Of a stretch of DNA of 64,000 bases, positions 1 through 6,517 are shown piece after piece; position 1 is the stretch's first letter, and every line of letters starts with the position of its first letter. This stretch comes from Verrucomicrobiota bacterium (GTDB lineage Bacteria; Verrucomicrobiota; Kiritimatiellia; SS1-B-03-39; UBA6053). The stretch is from positions 20,094-84,093 of the forward strand of contig JAFIGD010000018.1 in assembly GCA_020831625.1 (NCBI GenBank), given 5' to 3'. Under the pieces are notes generated by a model, which ran no database searches, had not been told where the DNA came from, and was given only the letters and a program-made list of their open reading frames with translations. The translations under genes were made by a program, and so were the position numbers.

Positions 1-721
1 GCGGGCCGAAAAAGTTGACCTGAAGAAACCAGGGGCCGGAACGGTCGACCGAACCCAACCAATCAAGCGCCCGGTCGGCAATGAAAGGGTCCGGATGGTG
101 CTCCGACGGCAGGGGGGAGTCGGCGCAGGCGGCCTCAAACCAGCCCGGCGGCATTTCCTCGCGGCGCAGATCGACCTTGCCATGGGAGAAATTGCTGACC
201 GCGACGATTCCTGGGCGGGAGATGCGCCGCTTACGGTCGTCGTTAAAGGCATCGAGAAGGCCCCGCTTTGCCAGGTAACGTCCATATGGACTGCTTTCCC
301 CGTCGACCGGCAACATGCCCACATCCGTATCAAAGGGGGCGCAGAATCCGACGGCAACATCCCGGGGGCAGCGTCCGGAGGCCCAGGTGATCTTCTCTGG
401 GTGGGCCGGCTTTGCCAGGTCGAGTTTCCCCACGTAACCGGTCCAATACTGATGGTCACGCAGTTGCTGATAGAATGTCCGGGCCGAATGCGGAAGAAAG
501 GAACCGTTGTCGAGGCAGCCGATGCGGTGGGGCTGCATTCCGGTGGCCAGGGCGCAACGGGCCGGCGAGCAGACCGGAGAATTTGTGAAGGCGTTCGTGA
601 ACCGGGTGCCAATGGACGCAAGCGCGTCGAGGTTCGGGGTCGACAGCCAGTCCGCTCCCCGGCAACCCAGGTAGTCGTGGCGGTGTTGGTCGGTGCAGAT
701 CAGCAAGATATTGGGCTTCAT
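1..721 (-). CDS. Sulfatase, N-terminal part (runs off left edge)
   Basis: Reading the minus strand from the ATG at 721-719 gives an open frame to the window edge, so at least 240 residues are present and the C-terminus is missing. The start reads MKPNILLICTDQHRHDYLGC, typical of type I sulfatases: a metal-binding Asp at residue 11 and then the formylglycine-site motif C-S-P-A-R (Cys51) followed by ATG-type context 'CALATG'. The enzyme family hydrolyses sulfate esters after the Cys is converted to formylglycine by a maturase that is not in this window. No signal peptide is visible, so a cytoplasmic location is likely. The ATG directly follows the TAG of the upstream GH43-like gene, with AAAGGA as ribosome site, so the two are co-transcribed. 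Substrate not determinable. Confidence 0.9.
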   Translation of the reverse strand, partial: MKPNILLICTDQHRHDYLGCRGADWLSTPNLDALASIGTRFTNAFTNSPVCSPARCALATGMQPHRIGCLDNGSFLPHSARTFYQQLRDHQYWTGYVGKLDLAKPAHPEKITWASGRCPRDVAVGFCAPFDTDVGMLPVDGESSPYGRYLAKRGLLDAFNDDRKRRISRPGIVAVSNFSHGKVDLRREEMPPGWFEAACADSPLPSEHHPDPFIADRALDWLGSVDRSGPWFLQVNFFGP

Positions 722-1750
722 CTATTTTTTCCTTTCGTTATGGGTTCTCAGCGGCACTGCCATGTTCCAGGTGTTGTCCGCAAGGGAATATCCACCGGGT
801 CCATCCGCAGTGGCGGCAAAGAGATGGGTGGGGACCCCGTCCTGAATCAACAGCTGCGGACGCTCAAAGGCCCCCTGCGTGGTCACGGTTCCGTCTGTCC
901 AGCGGATGTTTCGGGAATAAGCTTTGGGGACCGGCGCGAGTTGCCAGTGGATCCCGTCCGCGGAAACGGCGTGGGCGCCCCCGTGATCTTCGCCGGTCAG
1001 CAATCCCGTCATGTCATTGAACAGCATGTGAAAGCGGTCATTTTCAATCCACAGGCAGGCGTCCTCGTACGGAATGGAGGCGTCCTGAAAAGTGATCGGG
1101 GCGTCGGGACCGATTCTTTCGAAGGGTTCACCCGGCGACGGCGCCCGGGCCGCCCCGTATTGGAGCGGAGAATGCATCCCGGTTCTCGATTTGTAGAGCA
1201 GCAGGATTTCTCCGCCGGGCATCACGCAGGGTGCCGGATTCGTGGTCATGTACGAATCCCAGTGATCGGGGCGCACATCCAGGCAGGGGCGGTCCGGCCG
1301 CCGCCAGGGGCCGTTGGGCGATGACGCCACGGCCATGCCGATACGCTGGTTTCCCCGGGCCTCGAGTCTCAGCGCCTCGGAGATGCGGTCCGTTGGACGG
1401 CCTCCCCGGTGGGTGGTGCCGGTATAGAACAGCAGATACGAGTTCCCGTGGCGGTGAAGGGTCGGGTTGTGCGTCATCATCCCGTCCCAGTATTCGTTCC
1501 CGCGCGGCGGGAGAACATCCTCCACGTAGGTATAGGGACCCTCGGGGGTGCGGCTGACGGCATGAACAATCATCGAATTCGTCAGCCAGTTCGGGGTGAA
1601 CGGAACGCTTTTTTCCCACATGGAGGCAAACATGTGATAACGGTCGTCCTCTCCTTTGATCACCGAGCCGCACCACACCCAAAACCCCTCCCGCCGAAAT
1701 CCGCCGTCCACCGGCGCGGCAAGCAGGCGATCCGCGAAAGCTTTGTTCAA
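722..1750 (-). CDS. GH43-like five-bladed beta-propeller glycosidase
   Basis: A protein of 342 residues with the pattern of F/J-clan beta-propeller glycosidases: repeated blades with 'FWVWCGSVIKGEDDRYHMF', 'HNPTLHRHGNSYLLFYTG' , 'DHWDSYMTTNPAPCV' and 'IPYEDACLWIENDRFHMLF', in which acidic residues sit where propeller glycosidases carry catalytic Asp/Glu. Exact family (GH43, GH117, GH130-like) is uncertain. No signal peptide, so probably intracellular. The start is TTG at 1750-1748, chosen because GGGAGG lies 7 nt upstream and no in-frame ATG precedes it. The stop abuts the start of the sulfatase gene, so this pair probably removes sulfate and a sugar from the same imported oligosaccharide (inference). 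Diverges from the beta-helix gene at 2005 over a 254-nt AT-rich spacer. Confidence 0.7.
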   Translation of the reverse strand: MNKAFADRLLAAPVDGGFRREGFWVWCGSVIKGEDDRYHMFASMWEKSVPFTPNWLTNSMIVHAVSRTPEGPYTYVEDVLPPRGNEYWDGMMTHNPTLHRHGNSYLLFYTGTTHRGGRPTDRISEALRLEARGNQRIGMAVASSPNGPWRRPDRPCLDVRPDHWDSYMTTNPAPCVMPGGEILLLYKSRTGMHSPLQYGAARAPSPGEPFERIGPDAPITFQDASIPYEDACLWIENDRFHMLFNDMTGLLTGEDHGGAHAVSADGIHWQLAPVPKAYSRNIRWTDGTVTTQGAFERPQLLIQDGVPTHLFAATADGPGGYSLADNTWNMAVPLRTHNERKK

Positions 1751-1876
1751 GCGTCCGCCTCCCGCATGCAGCCAATCGACCGGACACCGTTATTGGCGAC
1801 GAAATTAAGCAACATTCTTGTATCCGTCATCAACCATCTACATATACAATCAAATTTGTGATTAAAATATAAAAAT

Positions 1877-1894
1877 AAAATAATAATATTTGAC
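1877..1894 (+). promoter_or_regulatory. AT-rich promoter-like element (UP-like block plus TTGAC)
   Basis: The 18-mer AAAATAATAATATTTGAC lies in the 254-nt spacer between the divergent genes at 1750 (-) and 2005 (+). Exactly the same 18-mer recurs at 4354-4371 in front of another beta-helix gene, and related blocks precede most transcription units here. A/T tracts ending in TTGAC resemble an UP element joined to a -35 box (inference); no clean -10 is seen at the normal spacing. Distance to the start codon is about 110 nt, longer than for the other copies. Confidence 0.45.
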
Positions 1895-2004
1895 TTTGTC
1901 TGTTTTCTTTTTCACGGTACACGACAAGGTATCGGATTATCTGTCCAAATTCGAATGCGAGACATTCAATTTCAGGGCGTTGAAACTTAAAACGGAGTGA
2001 AAAT

Positions 2005-3018
2005 ATGAAGAAGAATCGACGTGAAATGTTTCGTCGCGGATTGGCCCTGATTTTCAGCTTTGGCGCATGCAACGCCCCGGCCTGGACAAATCCCTCCGGC
2101 ATTGATGTGGCGCGGGCGCCGTTCATCACCGCCGCGGATGAAGAGGTGCACGAACTGGTGATACGCCATGGCGACATGGAATCGGTGCAACGCCGCATCG
2201 AGGAGGCGAGGGCCTCTCATCCCGACGCCGTGTTGGTGATTCGCTTGGACGGACGCTTTGTTGTGGGGCAGACTTCCCTGCAACTCGGTTCACGCATGAA
2301 TCTGCTTCTGGAGCCCGGAGCCGAGTTGGTGGCGGATTCCGAATGGGCGGGCAATGTGATCGAAATACGCGACGCGGAATTGTCCGGTGTGTACGGCCCG
2401 GGTCCGGGGCACCCCCTGGCGGTGATCGACGGCAACATGCGGTCACCGGTGGTGATTCGCGTGGTCAACAGCGCCAAAATTCATTTTTCCTATTTGGACA
2501 TTCGAAACGCGCTGGGGGAGGGCATCCGCTTTCAAGGGCGCGGCGGCGACCGTTTCGGCGAGGCGAGTTCGATTGTCCACTGCCTGATTCGGGACCATAG
2601 CGGCTCCGGTGCGCAAATCAGCGACGCGGAACAGTTTGTATTTATACACAACGAGCTGAGATCGAACAGCGGGCACGGGGTTGAGATTACGTCCCACACC
2701 TCCGTCGTGGCCGACAACCTGTTTCGCGGGCATGAGGGATTTGGAGTGGTCAGCCATTCCGAGAACGGCACGGTGGCCCGCAACACGATTCACGGCGGAA
2801 AGGGCATCCGCCTTTCGGGTCGCAGTCGCTTGAATCTGGTTACCTACAACCGCCTGTTGCGTAACGAGGGCGTGGCCATTGCCGTGGACGGACGGCAGAA
2901 CTCCGTTTATTACAACGAGCTGGACCGGCCGGATCAGCCGTTCACGATCGGGGGCTGCGACAATATCATCGCATCGCATCGAAACGTGTCCGGTGGCGAC
3001 GTGGTGGCGATCTTGTGA
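2005..3018 (+). CDS. Secreted right-handed beta-helix protein, first part of a gene broken by in-frame TGA
   Basis: Begins MKKNRREMFRRGLALIFSF, a basic stretch followed by a hydrophobic core and an Ala-rich end: a signal peptide of about 28 residues. From about residue 150 onward there are PbH1-type beta-helix turns (for example 'NELRSNSGHGVEITSH', 'NTIHGGKGIRLSGRS', 'NRLLRNEGVAIAVDG'). The frame stops at TGA 3016-3018, but the same frame stays open for another 396 codons, and the sequence after the stop (NNHYFNPPTRSNRHTDE) continues in the same style. I therefore read 2005-4206 as one ancestral gene of 734 codons. Function beyond glycan-binding or glycan-cleaving beta-helix is unknown. Confidence 0.75.
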   Translation: MKKNRREMFRRGLALIFSFGACNAPAWTNPSGIDVARAPFITAADEEVHELVIRHGDMESVQRRIEEARASHPDAVLVIRLDGRFVVGQTSLQLGSRMNLLLEPGAELVADSEWAGNVIEIRDAELSGVYGPGPGHPLAVIDGNMRSPVVIRVVNSAKIHFSYLDIRNALGEGIRFQGRGGDRFGEASSIVHCLIRDHSGSGAQISDAEQFVFIHNELRSNSGHGVEITSHTSVVADNLFRGHEGFGVVSHSENGTVARNTIHGGKGIRLSGRSRLNLVTYNRLLRNEGVAIAVDGRQNSVYYNELDRPDQPFTIGGCDNIIASHRNVSGGDVVAIL

Positions 3019-3069
3019 AATAACCACTATTTCAACCCGCCCACGCGCAGCAACCGCCATACGGATGAG

Positions 3070-4206
3070 GTGATTGTCGCCGGCATGGGGCGGCGCGATA
3101 TTGAAATCGACACCGGAGGCCTCACCACCCGCAGACCCCGACAGGACGGAGTGGCGGGGGCGGTTTCCGAGGCGCTGGAGGAACTTCCGCATATGGATTT
3201 GGCGGAGGTGCAGGCGCGCATTGAAGAGGAGCGCAACGCGCATCCGGAAGATTATCTGGTGGTCCACCTGCGGGGCATGTTTCTGTCAACCGAAGGGGAA
3301 ACGGGCTTACACATTCCGGATGATGTGTCGGTGGTGCTGGACGGCTATTTTATGGCGCGCACGGCGGGGCAGGCGCGGATGGTCCTGCTGGAGGGGCGCG
3401 GCTTTTCCTCGATGTCCGGCGGATACCTGCACGGTGGCGGCGGCAAAGCCTCTCACGGCATTGACACCCCGGGATCGGCCATACACATCGTGGACGGTGT
3501 GACGGTTTCCTCCATGCGGGCGCAGGGGATCAGCACGGTGGCGGATTATCGTCCGCCGCATACGGTGGAGGGAAAGAAACGCGGCCGCGGTGCGACGCGC
3601 GGCCGTCCCGTGTTCATGCGTGGAAATCAGGTCGTGAACATCGGGGGGCGCGGCATTTGGGGGCATGTGGTGTCGGATGTCTATTACATCGACAATGTGG
3701 TGTCCGATGCCGACAGCGACGGCATTGACATCGACGCGTTCAATAATTACAGCAAGCTTCTCTTTAATGTGCTGCGCGGCAACACCCGGTCCGGTGTTTT
3801 CTATGAAGAGGGCGTTCACAGTAATATTGTGTACGGCAATTACATGACCGCCAACCGGGGCCGACACTCCACCGGGATCCTTTACTACTCTTTTCTGGCC
3901 CGTCGCGCCAACGAGCAAGGCGATGAAGAGTGGACGCGTTTCCGCAACCGGAACAATGTGACCGTCGGCAACTTGGTGGAGGAGCATCAAACCGGCATGA
4001 ACACCCGGTACTCGGAGGGCTGCGTGTTTATGCACAACATTTTCCGACACAATGAGACCGGTATCAAATTGGGCTTTAACTCCTTGGGAATCTATTTGGC
4101 TCAAAATACGGTGTATGACAACACGGAAACCGATGTTTCGGAGGAGGAGGAACCCCTCAAGCCCGGCGAATTTTATTCGTTTTCATCCTACATGCTGTCT
4201 CCATAA
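3070..4206 (+). CDS. Right-handed beta-helix protein, second part of the same broken gene
   Basis: In the same frame as 2005-3018; the first ATG after the TGA is at 3085 (the frame entry at 3070 is GTG-like), and there is no good ribosome site, which argues that this is the downstream half of one gene and not an independent one. Residues just after the join repeat the opening of the first half: both carry a 'DxxxVQxRIEExRxxHPxxxLVxxLxGxF' block followed by a 'lLLepGaelva / VVLDGYFMART' strand, so the complete protein is an internal tandem duplication. PbH1 turns follow ('NQVVNIGGRGIWGHVVSD', 'NVVSDADSDGIDIDAF', 'NIFRHNETGIKLGF'). May be translated only by read-through or reinitiation, or be inactive. 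Confidence 0.65.
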   Translation: MIVAGMGRRDIEIDTGGLTTRRPRQDGVAGAVSEALEELPHMDLAEVQARIEEERNAHPEDYLVVHLRGMFLSTEGETGLHIPDDVSVVLDGYFMARTAGQARMVLLEGRGFSSMSGGYLHGGGGKASHGIDTPGSAIHIVDGVTVSSMRAQGISTVADYRPPHTVEGKKRGRGATRGRPVFMRGNQVVNIGGRGIWGHVVSDVYYIDNVVSDADSDGIDIDAFNNYSKLLFNVLRGNTRSGVFYEEGVHSNIVYGNYMTANRGRHSTGILYYSFLARRANEQGDEEWTRFRNRNNVTVGNLVEEHQTGMNTRYSEGCVFMHNIFRHNETGIKLGFNSLGIYLAQNTVYDNTETDVSEEEEPLKPGEFYSFSSYMLSP

Positions 4207-4232
4207 GCCAAGTGCGGGGTTCAGATCGATCC

Positions 4233-4251
4233 GCAAGATATTGGGCTTCAT
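4233..4251 (-). other. Relic of a sulfatase gene 5' end
   Basis: The minus strand here reads ATGAAGCCCAATATCTTGC, identical over 19 nt to the first six codons (MKPNIL) of the sulfatase that starts at 721. Downstream the frame loses sulfatase character (MKPNILRIDLNPALG) and ends. It lies just after the stop of the beta-helix gene and next to a perfect 13-nt tandem repeat, so it looks like debris from a rearrangement or deleted gene copy. Confidence 0.5.
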
Positions 4252-4252
4252 T

Positions 4253-4304
4253 GTGAGATCCGGGGGTGAGATCCGGGGGTGAGATCCGGGGGTGAGATCC
4301 GGGG
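4253..4304. repeat. Tandem repeat, four perfect copies of a 13-mer
   Basis: The unit GTGAGATCCGGGG occurs four times head to tail without mismatch (4253, 4266, 4279, 4292). It is non-coding, between the beta-helix gene end at 4206 and the promoter-like element at 4354, and immediately beside the sulfatase relic. Perfect copies suggest recent slippage or expansion. Confidence 0.9.
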
Positions 4305-4353
4305 CACAGGGCGATGCGACCATCGCGGACTTTTTCAGCCATTGTGTAGAATT

Positions 4354-4371
4354 AAAATAATAATATTTGAC
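4354..4371 (+). promoter_or_regulatory. AT-rich promoter-like element for the 4444-14665 operon
   Basis: The 18-mer AAAATAATAATATTTGAC (followed by A, making TTGACA) is identical to 1877-1894. It is preceded by ATTGTGTAGAATT at 4341-4353; a matching ATTGTGTAG lies ahead of the AT block upstream of 19671. It sits 73 nt before the start codon at 4444, a spacing shared with several other genes in the window. Interpreted as UP element plus -35; it would drive the whole seven-gene operon. Confidence 0.5.
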
Positions 4372-4443
4372 AGCCGTCTTTTGCTTTGTCATCGCATCGG
4401 TTTAAACAACAAATCGGAGTATGTGTTCGAAAGTGAGGAATTT

Positions 4444-6504
4444 ATGATGTATACGGTAAAAATTATATTGGTTGCGCTGAGTATGAGCTTTAATACAAAT
4501 GCTTTGGCGTTGGAGCTTCACCTGTCCCCTCAGGGAAAACCGGATGCGCCGGCAACCCGTGAGCGACCTCTGCAAACCCTGGAACAGGCGCGTGACCGGA
4601 TTCGCCTGCAGCGGGAAGACGGTGTCCCGGTCACGGTATGGCTGCATGAGGGGGATTATGAGCTTCGGGAGAGCTTTGTTCTTTCCGAAGAGGACAGCGG
4701 AACCGCGGAGGCGCCGGTATATTACCGGGCCTGGCCGAATGCGACCGCGCGTCTGCTGGGAAGCCGGAACGTAACGGGCTGGCGTCCGGTTTCCTGCCCC
4801 GACATGCGGCGGCGTTTCCCGCAATCCGTCCGGGGAGAGGTGATGGAGGTGGATCTGAAGGCGAACGGGATTTCAGGGTACGGCGAATTGCACAGTCGCG
4901 GGTTCAAGCGGTCTGGCGTGATACCCGCGGGCATGGAATTGATTTTTAACGGGGAGGTGATGACCCTCGCCCGCTGGCCCAACCGGGGGGAATTTGTTAA
5001 AATCGCCGGTTTTCCGGAGGCTCACGCCACCCGGAGTTCCCACGGGCATCCAAAAGGGGCTCTGGAGGGGGGCTTCCACTATGAGGATGATCGTCCATCC
5101 ACCTGGGAACGGCCGGATGAAGTCTGGATGCACGGGTATTGGATGTTTGACTGGGCGGACACGCATGAGCGAGTCAAGCGGATCGATCCGGAGACACGGC
5201 TGATCGAAACCGCGCCGCCACACGGGGAATACGGCTTCCGCACCGGTCAACGGTATTACTATTATAATATTCCCGAGGAGTTGGATGAGCCGGGAGAATG
5301 GTATGCGGACCGTGAAAACGGAATGCTCTATTTCCTGCCGCCGGCTCCGGTCGAAGAGGCGGAGGTGATGGTTTCAACCTTGGACGCGCCCCTAATGGAT
5401 ATCCGTGACGCGCGGCATGTGATCGTGAAGGACCTTCATTTTATGGGTGGACGGGGGATCGCGGTTTCTGTGGCCGGAGGCGGGGGGGTAATCCTTGATT
5501 CCTGTACCATCCGCAACAGCGGGACCATGGGGATCAGGATAATGGACGGGACCTCCCATCAAATTCGGGGCTGCACGGTTTCGCATACCGGGGAGGAGGC
5601 GATGAACGTTCAGGGAGGGGACATGGAAACGCTGGAGCCGGGAAATCATCAGGTGATCGGAAATCATCTGCACAACATGGGGCGCTGGAGTCGATCCTAC
5701 CGGCCGGGAATTTTGATGCGGGGGGTGGGGAATCGAATTGCGCACAACCTGATCCATGACGGTCCACACAGCGGAATTTCCTTCAGGGGCGTTGATCTGC
5801 TGATCGAATACAACGAGATTCATTCGGTTTGCCGGGAGTCGGGTGATGTGGGCGCCATTTACACGGGGCGGTCCTGGACGGCCCGGGGAAATGTGATCCG
5901 GCACAATTATATCCATCAGTTGGGGGGGAGAGGCGGCCATGGATCTATGGCGATCTATCTGGATGATATGGCCAGCGGATTCACGGTCTATGGAAATATC
6001 ATTCACAACGCCCAGCACGGGGTCTACATCGGCGGCGGCCGGGACAACCGGGTGGAAAACAATCTTTTCATCAACATGGAGCGGAGGCCGGTACACGTGG
6101 ACGGCCGCGGAATCTCACCGATTGCGCATTGGCGCAGGATGGTTCATGCCCGTATCAAAACGGAATTGTTTGAAATTCTGGAATCCTCCCCCGTGTACGC
6201 TGAACGCTTCCCGGATTTAGTGAGAATCCGGGAACTCTATGAGCGGGAGGAAGGCTTTATCGGACCGGAGGGGACCGTCATTCGCGGAAATGTGATTGTG
6301 GATGACACTCCGATCCATCTTCCTGTCGAGGAGGCCGCGAAGGGGATGGTTGAAGTGGGCCGGAATCTCATCGGGGTGGATCCGGGTATGGTCGATCCGG
6401 ACCGGGGCGATTTCAGATTTAAGGAGGATTCTCCGGCGTGGGAAATCGGGTTTCAACCCCTGCCTCAGAATAAAACAGGCCTTTCAGGATATATCCGTCC
6501 GTGA
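4444..6504 (+). CDS. Secreted GH141-like right-handed beta-helix glycosidase
   Basis: Start chosen at 4444 (MMYTVKIILVALSMSFNTNALA then cleavage) because GAGGAA precedes it and it yields a clean signal peptide; the frame is open further upstream through the tandem repeat, which is not convincing coding sequence. 686 residues. The N-terminal part has the pattern 'LSPQGKPDAP...LQTLEQARDRIRLQ...VWLHEGDYELRESFVLSEEDSGT...' followed by a beta-sandwich-like insert and PbH1 turns ending in 'SGDVGAIYTGRSWTARGNVIRHNYIH', a layout I associate with family GH141 and its relatives (alpha-fucosidase or xylanase activities known). First gene of an operon with an Opp-type importer 13 nt downstream, so it probably releases the oligosaccharides that the importer takes up. 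Three paralogs lie at 34453, 38174 and 42431. Confidence 0.7.
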   Translation: MMYTVKIILVALSMSFNTNALALELHLSPQGKPDAPATRERPLQTLEQARDRIRLQREDGVPVTVWLHEGDYELRESFVLSEEDSGTAEAPVYYRAWPNATARLLGSRNVTGWRPVSCPDMRRRFPQSVRGEVMEVDLKANGISGYGELHSRGFKRSGVIPAGMELIFNGEVMTLARWPNRGEFVKIAGFPEAHATRSSHGHPKGALEGGFHYEDDRPSTWERPDEVWMHGYWMFDWADTHERVKRIDPETRLIETAPPHGEYGFRTGQRYYYYNIPEELDEPGEWYADRENGMLYFLPPAPVEEAEVMVSTLDAPLMDIRDARHVIVKDLHFMGGRGIAVSVAGGGGVILDSCTIRNSGTMGIRIMDGTSHQIRGCTVSHTGEEAMNVQGGDMETLEPGNHQVIGNHLHNMGRWSRSYRPGILMRGVGNRIAHNLIHDGPHSGISFRGVDLLIEYNEIHSVCRESGDVGAIYTGRSWTARGNVIRHNYIHQLGGRGGHGSMAIYLDDMASGFTVYGNIIHNAQHGVYIGGGRDNRVENNLFINMERRPVHVDGRGISPIAHWRRMVHARIKTELFEILESSPVYAERFPDLVRIRELYEREEGFIGPEGTVIRGNVIVDDTPIHLPVEEAAKGMVEVGRNLIGVDPGMVDPDRGDFRFKEDSPAWEIGFQPLPQNKTGLSGYIRP

Positions 6505-6517
6505 CGGAAACCGTAAA

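Noticed and set aside
95..1324. Long + strand open frame opposite the sulfatase and GH43-like genes
   Set aside because: It is the shadow of two genes with clear family motifs on the minus strand; its own translation has no recognisable domain and low-complexity composition.
3016..3018. Stop codon reassignment (TGA as Trp), prompted by in-frame TGAs at 3016 and 56467
   Set aside because: TGA clearly serves as stop in many intact genes here, including ATGA overlaps at 9540, 49532, 52888 and 55155, so the standard code holds.
4253..4304. CRISPR array
   Set aside because: The four 13-nt units are contiguous without spacers and are too short; no cas genes are present.
4157..4342. Small minus strand ORF across the 13-nt repeats
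   Set aside because: Its sequence is mostly repeat-encoded (PGSHPRISPPDL) and shares only the first codons with a sulfatase; treated as relic.
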